From assembly GCA_029862205.1 (NCBI GenBank), contig JAOTXT010000030.1, positions 1 to 47,098 of the forward strand: DNA of 47,098 nt, read 5' to 3'. This document shows, piece after piece, positions 8,918 through 18,028 of the stretch; the stretch's first letter is position 1, and each line of letters begins with the position of its first letter. Made by a program: the position numbers and the translations under genes. The stretch is from Paracoccaceae bacterium. GTDB lineage: Bacteria > Pseudomonadota > Alphaproteobacteria > Rhodobacterales > Rhodobacteraceae. Under the pieces are notes generated by a model. That model was not told the DNA's origin and searched no databases. It was given only the letters and a program-made list of their open reading frames with translations.

Positions 8918-9394
8918 ACCCCGGCGGCGTGGTATGACCGCGTGGTTCAATAGTGCATTCTTGGCCTCGGGCCGCGACCGGGAGCATTGCAGACGCATAT
9001 CGCGGGCGCATAATCGACATGGTTGCACGCAATTTCGGCCATTGATTGCTCTGACGTCACTGCTTTGAATTGGATATTCGCTGCGACCGATCCGCTACAT
9101 CGGCGTCGCGGCTATTTCGTTGAGAACATCGTCGGATGGCGGGGATTTGAACGCCTCTCTGGCCGGGTGAACACGGCTTACATCATATCGACTCCTGCGT
9201 TCCCGCCATCGGAATTCAGCAAGCCATTGATGGCTGTTCACGGCCCATAGCTGCATTCGGTCATGCCGCCGATTTCGCGGCCGCCGCAGACAGAAGCGGC
9301 CGTCCGTGCGAGGCGCAGCATCTCCCAGCAACGGATGGCAGGCGTGTGCCATTCCCTGACTTACTGGAACTTCACCGACGGACATGCGCTCCGC
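8918..9394. other. Convergent intergenic stretch of 477 bp, no gene recognised
   Basis: This lies between the two convergent MttB genes. Open frames on both strands are short, lack ribosome sites and have no recognisable family. A weak GAACC/GGTTC inverted repeat near 8918-8951 is too poor to call a terminator. Confidence 0.5.
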
Positions 9395-10927
9395 CTAATG
9401 CCAAATGTCCGGCAGCGCCTCTTTCCGGCGGGCTATGAATGCTTGCAGTCCTTCGTCCAAAGCTGCGTCCAATGGCGGGGGTTCATAGTCCTCCAGCATC
9501 TGCTTCCAGCGTGCATTGGCGCGGATCACCGCGTCCGGCGAGCCGCGATCGGACCAGTTCTCGAAGCTTTGAGTATCGGCCAGGTCGCTCTCGTAAAATG
9601 CATCGCGGTAATGCCGGAGCGTGTGAGCGCAGCCGAGAAAATGGTTGCCCGGTCCGACTTCGTTGAACGCATCCATCGCGAAGGCCTCGTCGTCGAAGGA
9701 CAGTCCCAACATAAAGCGATGTAATGCGCCCAGGTAATCAGCATCCATAACCAGCTTCTCGTAGCTGATGGTGAGAGCGCTCTCTAACCAGCCCGCGGCC
9801 TGGAGGACAAAGTTCGCGCCACAAAGGACAGCGGTATTGAGAGAGTTCACCGTCTCCTGCATTGCTTGAGCGTCGGGGATCTTCGAGCTGGTGAAGCCGC
9901 CGCTGCATCGGATCGGCAGACCAATACGGCGCGCAAGCTGCGCCGCGAGGTAGGAGCCAAGCGCGGCCTCGGGCGTGCCGAAGGTTGGCGACCCGGATTT
10001 CAGATCGACCGAGGTAACGAAGTTGCCGAAGATCGCCGGCGATCCGGGGCGCTCCAATTGCCCCAGCGCACAGCCGACGAGCACCTCGGAATAGGCCTGG
10101 GTAACGGCGGCGGTCATCGAGACCGGCGCGGTGGCACCGCCAAGTACGAATGGCACAACGACGGGGCACTGGTTCGCCCTCGCATAGGCGCGGATTGCAC
10201 CGGACATGGCGTGGTCGAAGACCAAGGGCGAGTTCATGTTGATGTTGCCCATGATCACGCAATTTTGGTCGACGAAGTCGGCGCCGAAGACGATCCGCGC
10301 CATCTCGATCGAATCCTCGGCACGCTCCGGTGCCGTAACCGAGCCCATGAAGGGTTTGTCGGACCACTTCAGGTGAGCGTAGACCATGTCCAAATGGCGC
10401 TTGTTCACCGGCAGATCGACCGGCTCGCAGATTGTCCCGCTTGAATGATGCAGCCAGGGCGAGGCGTAGGTCAGCTTGATGAGGTTCTCGAAGTCCTTGA
10501 TCGTCCCGTAGCGCCGTCCATTGTCGAGGTCGCGGACGAAGGGCATGCCGTAGCCGGGGGCGAAGACGACATTGTTGCCGCCGAGATCGATTGAGCGGTT
10601 TGGATTGCGTGCGTGTTGGCGAAATCTGCGGGGCGCTGCCACCTTGACGATTTCGCGCACCATCCCGCGCTCAAATCGAACGCGGTTACCGCACACATCG
10701 GCGCCGGCCTCGCGCCAAAGAGACAAGGCATCGTCGTCACCCCAAAATTCAACGCCAATCTCTTGCAAAAGCTCGTCGGATCGGGTCTCGACCAAGTCCA
10801 ACTGCTCTTCGCTGGCGAGTTCATAGAGCGGGATCTTGCGGTCCGCGCCGGTATTGACGGCCGGGCTGTCCAGCGGCCGCCGCTCTCGGCCTTTGCGCCC
10901 GGGCGATCTTTGTCGTCTCGCGTTCAT
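9395..10927 (-). CDS. Trimethylamine methyltransferase family protein, non-pyrrolysine MttB type (copy 2)
   Basis: 510 aa from the ATG at 10927, close to the 509 aa of its paralogue. The open frame extends to 11098, but the extra residues do not resemble the family. Family blocks include KIPLYELASEEQ, LLQEIGVEFWGDDD, QHARNPNRSIDLGG, ICEPVDLPVNKRHLDM, KWSDKPFMGSVTAPERAEDSIEM and EVGPGNHFLGCAHT. No internal amber codon is present, so this is also a non-Pyl enzyme. It is clearly diverged from copy 1, suggesting a different substrate rather than a recent duplication. It points away from the molybdoenzyme gene at 11216, with 288 bp between starts that could hold shared regulation. Its role should be corrinoid-dependent or related amine demethylation in the cytoplasm. 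Confidence 0.86.
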   Translation of the reverse strand: MNARRQRSPGRKGRERRPLDSPAVNTGADRKIPLYELASEEQLDLVETRSDELLQEIGVEFWGDDDALSLWREAGADVCGNRVRFERGMVREIVKVAAPRRFRQHARNPNRSIDLGGNNVVFAPGYGMPFVRDLDNGRRYGTIKDFENLIKLTYASPWLHHSSGTICEPVDLPVNKRHLDMVYAHLKWSDKPFMGSVTAPERAEDSIEMARIVFGADFVDQNCVIMGNINMNSPLVFDHAMSGAIRAYARANQCPVVVPFVLGGATAPVSMTAAVTQAYSEVLVGCALGQLERPGSPAIFGNFVTSVDLKSGSPTFGTPEAALGSYLAAQLARRIGLPIRCSGGFTSSKIPDAQAMQETVNSLNTAVLCGANFVLQAAGWLESALTISYEKLVMDADYLGALHRFMLGLSFDDEAFAMDAFNEVGPGNHFLGCAHTLRHYRDAFYESDLADTQSFENWSDRGSPDAVIRANARWKQMLEDYEPPPLDAALDEGLQAFIARRKEALPDIWH

Positions 10928-11215
10928 GTCCGTTTGTGCCTTGCTACCGTGCCATCCGGGAGTGACCGCAAGTCGCAATCTTGAACCCAAGCGCGGACTC
11001 GTTCTGAGAGAAATGCGCCCAGTTTCATCTAGTTCGAGACATAATCGTTGGTTGACAGACGACAGCCGAAGAGGCTGCCCGACATTGCTGTGCGACATCG
11101 AGTGGGCCGTCCGACCCCGCGATCAATTTCGCCAGGGGATAGAGCCGCTTGGAAAAGTGTGTATTGCTCGGGGACGACGATTCAGCGGCCAACCAAGTCG
11201 GAGTGAGTCGCAGCT

Positions 11216-13354
11216 ATGCCACGAGACACGAGATCAACGACCGACCGGATCGCCAGCATCAAGAATGCCAAGGTGATCAAAAGCTTTTGCTACACATGCC
11301 CCTGGACCTGCCCGATTGATGTTTTCGTGCGCGATGGAAAAATCGTCTATCACAAGGGCAACGACGCGGCGCCTAATAACATCGGCACACGATGCGCCAA
11401 GGGCATGGCCAGCGCTTGGGTCACGCGCGATCCCGACCGCTTAAGAAACCCCCTACTGCGGACCAATCCCAAAGGTGAACCTGGCGAGTTCAAACGCATC
11501 TCATGGGATGAAGCATTCGATTTCATTGCGGAAAAACTGAATACGATCCGCGATAAATGGGGCCCGGAAGCGGTCGTGTATCTGACCCATCACGACCCAA
11601 ACGGCATCTTCATGGTGCAGCTGATTTCGCAACTCTACGGCACACCGAATGTGTCGATCGGCCATGGTTCGGCGTGTGAAGGGGACCGCCGCTCGGCCTG
11701 TGTCACGACATTCGGTCACATCTTTCCGATGCACGACTTCGCCAATGCGAAATACGCTTTGCTTTGGGGGATGAATGTGCTGGGGGCCAATCAGGCGCTG
11801 TTTGAGAGCCGTGGTCTTCTGGAAGCCAAGAAAAACGGCTGCAAGCTCGTGGTGGTCGATCCCAGCTTTACCGAGACGGCGCAAAAGGCCGATGAGTGGA
11901 TCCCGATCAAGCCGGGCACAGACGCCGCGATGGCGCTGGCGATGAGCCATGTGATTGTGGACGAGAGATTGTATGACGCGCCTTTCGTGAATGAATTTTG
12001 CGAAGGGTTCGACGGGTTCCGCAATCATCTGCGCGAGCGCGGCTACACACCGGAATGGGCCGCCCCGATCTGCGGCGTCGATGCGCAGACAATCCGCCGG
12101 TTGGCGCGCGAATTCGCAACCACCAAGCCGGCGATCTCGGCAATCTTCAAGGGCTCGGGCTATTACACCAACGGGGCGGCGGCGGGCCGCGCCTGTTATC
12201 TGCTTGATGCCATCACTGGCCAGGTAGACGGACCAGGCAATCTGCATTTGCAGGAGTTTGCGCCGATTGGCATGCCGGCCAAGATACCTGATGAGGTGAT
12301 TGCGAAGCCGAACAAGCCACCGTTGGCGCATGCGATGGGCTACAAGATGACGGCGCCGACATCCTATCCGGTGCTACCGGAGATTCCCAACGCCCGGTTG
12401 CCGGACGCGGTCCTGAACGACAATCCCTATCCGGTTCGCGGCCTCTTCGTGCATGCGGCAAACCCGGTCATGTCGGATCCGAACCGCGAGCGGATGCAGG
12501 CCATGTTCGCGGGGCTCGACCTCGCCGTGGCAGTCGAGATCTATATGAGCGAAACCGCGCTGGAGTGCGATCTCGTTCTGCCCAACACGTCATTCTTCGA
12601 GCAGGCCGAGATCCGCCAGGGGCTGTGGCTTGGCGCCGAGGCGATTCTCGGGCAACCGGTCGTGCCGCCGGTCGGCGAGGCCAAACCGATGTACGACATC
12701 GTCAAGGGCATCGCCGACAGGATGGGTTGGGGCGAGTATTTCGATTTCGAGCATTGGGAGGATTGGGCGGAGAACCGGATCGAGAACCTGCCGATCGGCC
12801 TGGGGGAGCTGAAGCGAAGCGGCATCTGGGCTGGCGACGTCCATTACAACAAGCTGTCCAAGGGTCTGGCGACGAAGTCCGGCAAAGTGGAGATATACTC
12901 CCACGCTTATGCCGATGCGGGCCATTGCCCCTACCCTGAATGGCAGGAGCGCAGCGTCATCCCCGACGACGATTATCCACTGCAACTGACCCATTCGAAG
13001 CTGTCGATGCACTGTAATATCGTCACGCAGAACAACCCAATGCTGATGGAGATCTGCGGCGAGAACTGGGTGGAGATCAATCGGCTGGACGCAACGCGCT
13101 ACGGCGTTTCCGATGGCCAGATGGTGATCCTCGAGTCGCCGAAGGACAAGATCGAGATCCGCGCCAAGATCGTCGAGGGCCTGACGCCCGGCGCCGTCTC
13201 GGTCCGTCACGGACACGGCTTCGGTCACTGGGCCATGGGCTCGATCGCCAAGGGCAAGGGAGCTCATTCGAATAATCTGATGGATTCCCATACTAACCCG
13301 TTCACCGGGACGAGCAGCTACAACGAATGCAAGCTCAGGATTCGGCCGGCCTAA
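11216..13354 (+). CDS. Molybdopterin-dependent oxidoreductase, DMSO reductase family (orphan catalytic subunit)
   Basis: 712 aa. The N-terminus has a [4Fe-4S] motif with Cys25, Cys28, Cys32 and Cys60 (C-x2-C-x3-C-x27-C). The molybdopterin domain follows, with GHGSACEGDRR placing Cys154 as a probable Mo ligand, as in the PhsA/NapA-like branches. The C-terminal MopB-type domain includes LTHSKLSMHCNIVTQNNP and GHGFGHWAMG. No twin-arginine or other signal peptide is present, so the enzyme should be cytoplasmic. No iron-sulfur beta subunit or membrane anchor is adjacent, which is unusual for the Psr/Phs group it resembles. It has a GGAG ribosome site and is divergent from the MttB copy 2 gene. Substrate unknown; an oxidation or reduction linked to methylated amines or sulfur compounds is only an inference from neighbours. 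Confidence 0.82.
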   Translation: MPRDTRSTTDRIASIKNAKVIKSFCYTCPWTCPIDVFVRDGKIVYHKGNDAAPNNIGTRCAKGMASAWVTRDPDRLRNPLLRTNPKGEPGEFKRISWDEAFDFIAEKLNTIRDKWGPEAVVYLTHHDPNGIFMVQLISQLYGTPNVSIGHGSACEGDRRSACVTTFGHIFPMHDFANAKYALLWGMNVLGANQALFESRGLLEAKKNGCKLVVVDPSFTETAQKADEWIPIKPGTDAAMALAMSHVIVDERLYDAPFVNEFCEGFDGFRNHLRERGYTPEWAAPICGVDAQTIRRLAREFATTKPAISAIFKGSGYYTNGAAAGRACYLLDAITGQVDGPGNLHLQEFAPIGMPAKIPDEVIAKPNKPPLAHAMGYKMTAPTSYPVLPEIPNARLPDAVLNDNPYPVRGLFVHAANPVMSDPNRERMQAMFAGLDLAVAVEIYMSETALECDLVLPNTSFFEQAEIRQGLWLGAEAILGQPVVPPVGEAKPMYDIVKGIADRMGWGEYFDFEHWEDWAENRIENLPIGLGELKRSGIWAGDVHYNKLSKGLATKSGKVEIYSHAYADAGHCPYPEWQERSVIPDDDYPLQLTHSKLSMHCNIVTQNNPMLMEICGENWVEINRLDATRYGVSDGQMVILESPKDKIEIRAKIVEGLTPGAVSVRHGHGFGHWAMGSIAKGKGAHSNNLMDSHTNPFTGTSSYNECKLRIRPA

Positions 13355-13503
13355 AGACTTCAATGGACGCCCGTGCCCCCCACGGTCCGGCGTCACTCAA
13401 CCAGAGATCCCGAGCGTCACACGATTGCGCGTGACAGTATGCGCGGAGTTTCAGGTTCCGAGGATTTTGAGGCGATCGAGCGCGGCGATGCGCGACGAGC
13501 TTC

Positions 13504-13761
13504 TCACACGCTGTGGAACAGCGTGCCCCCAACTTGGCGTTCGCCGCACTCATAGGCTTCAATCAGATCTTCGCTTGCCCACATAGCGCCGTTTTCGGCC
13601 GCAGTGACCAACGGATGATTGATCTCCGGGTTGCCGCCCGCGGCACCTGCCATCGCGTCGATATCGAACGAATCGATGCCAAGCTCCTCGGCGATGATTA
13701 GGGTGTTCGGGGTCCAGCGGGGGTCATGATCGTTGATGACGTTCCGGTTCGGGAATTTCAT
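13504..13761 (-). CDS. Small hypothetical protein or gene remnant
   Basis: An 85-aa open frame beginning MKFPNRNVINDHDPRW and ending GGTLFHSV. Third codon positions are mostly G or C, as in neighbouring real genes, so this looks like coding DNA. There is no ribosome site before this ATG, and the frame continues upstream to 13827, across the start of the substrate-binding protein gene on the other strand. I do not recognise the family. It could be the C-terminal remnant of a larger protein cut by rearrangement, or a genuine small gene. Confidence 0.4.
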   Translation of the reverse strand: MKFPNRNVINDHDPRWTPNTLIIAEELGIDSFDIDAMAGAAGGNPEINHPLVTAAENGAMWASEDLIEAYECGERQVGGTLFHSV

Positions 13762-13825
13762 CACACCGCGGAAGTATTGGTGTAACGTCATCAAACCGGA
13801 CGAATAAAAAACAAGGGAGGAAGCC

Positions 13826-14632
13826 ATGAAACTCAGAACCTCGATTGTTGCGGCCGCGCTGGCCGGAGCGGTGTTCCTGTCGGGCCAGGTTCAGGCCGAG
13901 CCGTTCCGTGTCGGCATGGAATGCACTTATGCCCCGTTCAACTTCAAGAATACGGATGGCGAGCTTGTCGGCTATGATGTCGATGTGGCCAAGGGCGTTG
14001 CCCGCATCATCGGTGCTGATCTCGAATTCGTGTGCCAGGAATGGGACGGAATGATCCCGGCGCTGCTGGCGAACAAATTCGACCTGGTCATCGCATCAAT
14101 GTCGATCACCGAAAAGCGACTGGAGAAGATGGATTTTTCCAGCCCCTACCGGTTCTCGATCGGCCAGATCGTCGGTTCGGAGAAGATCGACAGGAAGCTA
14201 TTCGATGACGACGGCAATCCGATCCCTGAGAACTTCAAGGGGTTGAAGGTCGGGCTGGAGCGCGCAACGACCTATACGCACTGGTTCGAGGAGGTCCTGC
14301 CTGACGCCGACGTGCTGCTCTATGACTCCAACGAGGCGCTTTATCTGGATCTGAGGAACGGCCGGACCGATATCATCATGACCAACCCAATGAAGGCCCA
14401 TCTCAGATTCCTTTCACAGGAAGAGGGGTCCGGGTTCAAGCTGATCGGCCCGCCTGTTGATGAAGAGAAGTATTTTGGCATTGGTGTCGGCATCGGCCTG
14501 CGCCAGGGGCAGCCGGAATTGAAGTCCCGGCTCAATGCCGCGCTAAAGGAACTGATCAACTCGGGCGAGCTTGAATCCTACGCGCTCAAGTATTTCCCAT
14601 TCAAATTGCACAAGGATGAATGGGGCAGTTAG
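13826..14632 (+). CDS. Periplasmic substrate-binding protein of a polar amino acid ABC transporter
   Basis: 268 aa with a classic signal peptide (MKLRTSIVAAALAGAVFLSGQVQA, cleavage near residue 24). The mature part begins PFRVGMECTYAPFNF and continues GYDVDVAKGVARIIGADLEFV and LVIASMSITEKR, the signature pattern of SBP family 3 (HisJ/ArgT/FliY-like). It should bind an amino acid or similar cationic or polar solute in the periplasm and deliver it to the permeases downstream. A strong AAGGGAGGAAG ribosome site precedes the ATG. The transporter genes follow in order SBP-permease-permease-ATPase, with a stable stem-loop after this gene that would favour higher SBP levels. The specific ligand cannot be read from sequence. 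Confidence 0.92.
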   Translation: MKLRTSIVAAALAGAVFLSGQVQAEPFRVGMECTYAPFNFKNTDGELVGYDVDVAKGVARIIGADLEFVCQEWDGMIPALLANKFDLVIASMSITEKRLEKMDFSSPYRFSIGQIVGSEKIDRKLFDDDGNPIPENFKGLKVGLERATTYTHWFEEVLPDADVLLYDSNEALYLDLRNGRTDIIMTNPMKAHLRFLSQEEGSGFKLIGPPVDEEKYFGIGVGIGLRQGQPELKSRLNAALKELINSGELESYALKYFPFKLHKDEWGS

Positions 14633-14649
14633 GCTGCATGACTCTGCGG

Positions 14650-14679
14650 GGCGGCAATGTTCATCTGCGCATTGCCGCC
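14650..14679 (+). promoter_or_regulatory. Intercistronic stem-loop between SBP and permease genes
   Basis: Perfect 10-bp arms GGCGGCAATG (14650-14659) and CATTGCCGCC (14670-14679) flank a 10-nt loop, starting 18 bp after the SBP stop. There is no T-run, so a full terminator is unlikely. Such hairpins commonly protect the SBP part of the mRNA or partially attenuate reading into the permease genes. Confidence 0.6.
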
Positions 14680-14729
14680 TCGCGCACCGGTTCTCCTAAG
14701 AACCCAGTGACAGGTCGCAGGGGACGGAA

Positions 14730-15425
14730 TTGGAAGCTCTGACCGGTTGGTGGGATGACTACGCTTGGGGTTCGCTGGTTGTCGCCAAGGTTTTCCTGAC
14801 GTCGATTGGCCTGATGGTCCTTTTTGGCCTGATCGGTGCCGGGGCCAAGCTGTCGAACATTAGGATCGCGCAAAAGCTCGCCGGGGCCTATACGGTGATC
14901 TTTCGCGGCACGCCTGAAATCCTGGTAATCTTGCTGCTCTACTTCGGATCGGCAATCGCGCTGACCTCGATCACGCAGATGTTCGACCCGGAGGTCAAAT
15001 TCGTTGATGTGCCGCCATTCTGGGCCGGCACATTCGCGATTGCGATCATCGTCGGCTCGTATGCGACCGAAACCTTCCGCGGCGCCTTCCTGGGCGTTAG
15101 CCCAGGCAGTATCGAAGCCGCCCGCGCGTTGGGGATGTCACCGCTCCAGACCTTCATCTATATCCGCATTCCCGAAATGTGGCGTATCGCGTTGCCGCCC
15201 TTCGGCAACCACATGCTGTCGCTGATCAAGGATACGGCGCTGATCTCGATCATCGGCTTGAACGAGACATTGTTCGTTGCCAAACAGGCCATCGCCACCA
15301 CCAACAAGCCCTTCACGATGTACATCTTTGTCGGGTTGATCTATCTGGCCTTCTCGTCGGCTATCACCCTGAGCGTGATGGGACTCGAAAAGTTCGGCAA
15401 GCGCACGACGGAGGGTGCGCGATGA
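14730..15425 (+). CDS. Amino acid ABC transporter permease (first)
   Basis: 231 aa, starting with TTG at 14730, which has a GGGGA ribosome site a few bases upstream. It has several membrane segments and the HisMQ-type permease loop (about 129-150), GVSPGSIEAARALGMSPLQ followed by IPEMWRIALPPFGN, which docks the ATPase. The pattern FRGTPEILVILLLYFG near residue 60 is typical of HisM/HisQ-family proteins. It sits in the inner membrane and pairs with the next permease, whose ATG overlaps this stop by 4 bp (ATGA), indicating translational coupling. Confidence 0.9.
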   Translation: MEALTGWWDDYAWGSLVVAKVFLTSIGLMVLFGLIGAGAKLSNIRIAQKLAGAYTVIFRGTPEILVILLLYFGSAIALTSITQMFDPEVKFVDVPPFWAGTFAIAIIVGSYATETFRGAFLGVSPGSIEAARALGMSPLQTFIYIRIPEMWRIALPPFGNHMLSLIKDTALISIIGLNETLFVAKQAIATTNKPFTMYIFVGLIYLAFSSAITLSVMGLEKFGKRTTEGAR

Positions 15426-16117
15426 GCTTTGACCTCTATCTGATTGTCGAAAGCGTGCCGCTGATGCTTTCAGGGATTGGCATCACTTTGAAGCTCTTGG
15501 TGATCTCCGCCTTTCTGGGCCTGCTGCTGGCAATTCTGCTTCTTCTGATGCGGATCAGCGGCAAGTGGTATCTGGATTGGCCGGCCCAGGTTTACATCTA
15601 CGTGTTCCGCGGCACGCCCATCCTGGTGCAGATCTTCATCGTCTATTACGGATTCCCGCAGTTCGAGTTCATACGCGACAGCATATTCTGGCCGATCCTG
15701 CGTGAGCCGGCCGGCTGCGCGATCGTGGCATTGTCGTTGAATACCGGCGCCTATGTCTCGGAGATCTTGCGCGGCGGCGTTTTAGGCGTGGGCAAGGGCC
15801 TGCTTGAGGCCGGTTCGGCACTGGGCATGTCGGCACGGCAGAAGTTCATCTACATCACCACACCGATCGCAGTGCGCCTGGCATTGCCGGCCTACAGCAA
15901 CGATGTGATCAGCCTGCTGAAGTCCACCGCTTTGGCGAGCACGATCACCATTGCCGACATGACCGGGATTGCACGGACGATTGTGGCAGAAACCTATGCC
16001 CCATACGAGATCTTCATATCGATGGCGATCATCTACATGGCGTTCACCTGGGTGTTGCAGAAGTCATTCGGGCTGATCGAAGGCTATCTTGGCCGCTATG
16101 CGAAACGCGAGGCATGA
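15422..16117 (+). CDS. Amino acid ABC transporter permease (second)
   Basis: 231 aa, beginning [20 protein letters not shown] at the ATG that overlaps the previous stop. The open frame extends farther upstream, but that part is a shadow of the first permease. It shows the family pattern [16 protein letters not shown], then [22 protein letters not shown], the EAA-type ATPase-contact loop, and [25 protein letters not shown]. It is an inner membrane partner of the first permease. The ATPase gene starts 1 bp after its stop, so all four genes form one transporter operon. Confidence 0.9.
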   Translation: MSFDLYLIVESVPLMLSGIGITLKLLVISAFLGLLLAILLLLMRISGKWYLDWPAQVYIYVFRGTPILVQIFIVYYGFPQFEFIRDSIFWPILREPAGCAIVALSLNTGAYVSEILRGGVLGVGKGLLEAGSALGMSARQKFIYITTPIAVRLALPAYSNDVISLLKSTALASTITIADMTGIARTIVAETYAPYEIFISMAIIYMAFTWVLQKSFGLIEGYLGRYAKREA

Positions 16118-16118
16118 C

Positions 16119-16871
16119 ATGAGCGCGAGTGACGCCGACCCATTGATCCAGATGCAGAACGTCGACAAGTTTTTCGGCGATTTCCAGGCGCTGAAAAACA
16201 TCAATCTGGAAGTCCACAGGGGCGAAAGGATCGTTGTTTGCGGGCCATCCGGTTCAGGCAAATCGACCATGATCCGCTGCATCAATCGCCTCGAAGAGCA
16301 TAGTGCCGGGCGCATCATCATCGACGGCAATGAATTGACCGACAAGGTCAAGGATATCGACGCGGTCCGCCGCGAGGTCGGCATGGTCTTCCAAAGCTTC
16401 AACCTGTTCCCGCATATGACGATCGCCAAGAACCTGATGATTGCGCAGCAGTTGGTGCGCAAAACCCCGAAGGGCCAGGCGCGCGAGATCGCTATGCACT
16501 ATCTCGAGCGGGTCAAGATCCCCGAACAGGCCGACAAATACCCGATCCAGCTTTCCGGCGGCCAGCAGCAGCGGGTTGCGATTGCGCGGGCTTTGTGCAT
16601 GCAGCCCGAGATCATGCTGTTCGACGAACCGACCTCGGCGCTGGACCCGGAAATGATCAGCGAGGTGCTGGACGTGATGATTGACCTGGCGAATGACGGC
16701 ATGACAATGATTGTGGTGACCCACGAGATGGGGTTTGCACGCTCGGTCGCCGACCGGGTAATCTTCATGGATGCCGGCGAGATTGTCGAAGAGGCAAAGC
16801 CGGAAGAGTTTTTCGATAACCCGGTGCACGAGCGCACCAAGTTGTTCCTCAGCCAAATCCTAGCTCACTGA
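16119..16871 (+). CDS. Amino acid ABC transporter ATP-binding protein
   Basis: 250 aa from the ATG at 16119, which has a GAGG ribosome site; upstream in-frame codons belong to the end of the permease gene. Walker A is GPSGSGKST (42-50), the Q-loop is FQSFN (Gln92), the signature is LSGGQQQR (145-152), Walker B ends FDEP (168-171) and the switch His is in VVTHEMGFA. This is the complete GlnQ/HisP-type set, so it should power uptake by the two permeases. It is followed after 12 bp by the inositol-monophosphatase-like gene, probably co-transcribed. Confidence 0.93.
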   Translation: MSASDADPLIQMQNVDKFFGDFQALKNINLEVHRGERIVVCGPSGSGKSTMIRCINRLEEHSAGRIIIDGNELTDKVKDIDAVRREVGMVFQSFNLFPHMTIAKNLMIAQQLVRKTPKGQAREIAMHYLERVKIPEQADKYPIQLSGGQQQRVAIARALCMQPEIMLFDEPTSALDPEMISEVLDVMIDLANDGMTMIVVTHEMGFARSVADRVIFMDAGEIVEEAKPEEFFDNPVHERTKLFLSQILAH

Positions 16872-16883
16872 AGGTCCTAGGCC

Positions 16884-17669
16884 GTGCCCGCAAACTTTAC
16901 CGAGCGATTGACGCGGTTTGCCGAAGGCCTGGCGGATGAGAGTCGAAGCATCCTTAACGACGTGGCAGGCAAGATGCCGGAGATCGATATCAAGAGCGAT
17001 CTCAGCTACGTCACCGAAACTGACCGCCAAGTCGAGCTGCGCCTGCGCGAGCTGATCGAGCAGGAATTCCCAGATCACGGAATTCTGGGCGAGGAGTTTG
17101 GATCTCGTGATCTGGATGCGGAGTATGTTTGGGTCCTTGACCCAATCGATGGAACCGCTGCCTTCGTGGCCGGCATCCCGGTTTTCGGAACACTGATCGG
17201 TCTTGCCCGCTGGGGCCGCCCCTGGATCGGCGTGATCGACCACCCGGCCACATCGGAGCGCTGGGTCGGGGTTTCGGGCGAGCGAGCGACATTGAATGGA
17301 GTGCCGATTAGGACCCGTGCGTGCAATGGGCTGGAACCTGCCCTCATGACCAACAGCAATCCTGATTTCTTCCAGCCCGCCCAGCGCGCGGCTTTCGAAG
17401 CGCTGCGCCCACTGGTTCACTACACCCAATACGGCGGCAGCTGCTATGCTTATGGCGTTCTTGCCTGCGGCAGAACCGATCTTGCGATCGATGGTGGGTT
17501 GGATCCCGTCGATATCTTTGCCCCAGCGGCCGTTATTGAAGGTGCAGGTGGTGTCGTGACCGATTGGTCAGGTGCAGACCTCACCCTCGGATGGAAGGAT
17601 CTGGTGCTCGCTTCGGGCGATCATGCCCTCCATGCCTATGCACTGTCGGTGCTGTCCAAAGCTAGATGA
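16884..17669 (+). CDS. Inositol monophosphatase-family phosphatase (possibly histidinol-phosphatase-like)
   Basis: 261 aa with a GTG start 12 bp after the ABC ATPase stop. Metal-binding motifs are GILGEEFGS (Glu70/Glu71) and DPIDGT (86-91), and a third metal site appears in the C-terminal part around GGLDPVDIFAPAAVIEGAGG. This is the full IMPase fold, a soluble Mg-dependent phosphatase. Family members remove phosphate from inositol phosphate, histidinol phosphate or related small molecules. The position at the end of an amino acid transporter operon makes histidinol phosphate or another metabolite possible, but no histidine pathway genes are near. The GTG lacks a strong ribosome site, so coupling to upstream translation is likely. 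Confidence 0.85.
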   Translation: MPANFTERLTRFAEGLADESRSILNDVAGKMPEIDIKSDLSYVTETDRQVELRLRELIEQEFPDHGILGEEFGSRDLDAEYVWVLDPIDGTAAFVAGIPVFGTLIGLARWGRPWIGVIDHPATSERWVGVSGERATLNGVPIRTRACNGLEPALMTNSNPDFFQPAQRAAFEALRPLVHYTQYGGSCYAYGVLACGRTDLAIDGGLDPVDIFAPAAVIEGAGGVVTDWSGADLTLGWKDLVLASGDHALHAYALSVLSKAR

Positions 17670-17708
17670 CCTAGCCTGGTGGTCTTCACCGCGTCTTTGG
17701 TCCGGGCT

Positions 17709-17813
17709 TCATGCGACCTTCCGGGCTGGCTTCAGTTGGTCAGCGAACTCGACGGGCGTCAAGCCGCCGAGGGCTGAATGGGGTCGGATTTGGTTGTAGT
17801 CGCACCTCCATTC
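17709..17813 (-). mobile_element. Remnant: C-terminus of IS3-family OrfB (integrase) transposase
   Basis: On the minus strand the sequence encodes EWRCDYNQIRPHSALGG and then LTPVEFADQLKPARKVA before a stop. This is the conserved C-terminal block of IS3-family DDE integrases. Everything upstream of it is missing, and it is joined directly to the opposite end of a similar element. Confidence 0.75.
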
Positions 17814-17814
17814 T

Positions 17815-17974
17815 TTGGAGTTGGAGTTCCCCCGGTTTCGTGGACACAAACCGTCTTTGAAAGGAAAGTGTCCATATGCCGAGAACGAGGAATCCGTACG
17901 CTGCGGACTTCAGGGATTGCCTGCATCGACCCGGTCCGAATATGCTTTCAGGTCTTCCGCCGCGGTTCCCGTGA
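17815..17974 (+). mobile_element. Remnant: end and start of OrfA of an IS3-family element
   Basis: The segment starts with an IS end (GGAGTTCCCCCGGTTTCGTG from 17823), which is shared with the palindrome at 4752-4788. It is followed by an AAAGGAAAG ribosome site and an ATG at 17876 encoding MPRTRNPYAADFRD, the N-terminus of an IS3 OrfA. The reading then loses family resemblance and stops at 17974 after 32 codons. It is head-to-tail incompatible with the OrfB fragment beside it, so a rearrangement occurred. Confidence 0.7.
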
Positions 17975-18028
17975 GCGCACGACCGCTCCGAGTGATGCCG
18001 CCAGCTCGACCAGTCAGTCAGTCTTAAT

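Noticed and set aside
9130-9170. Possible tRNA T-arm on the minus strand near 9140
   Set aside because: The stem bases do not pair and no acceptor or anticodon arm can be drawn.
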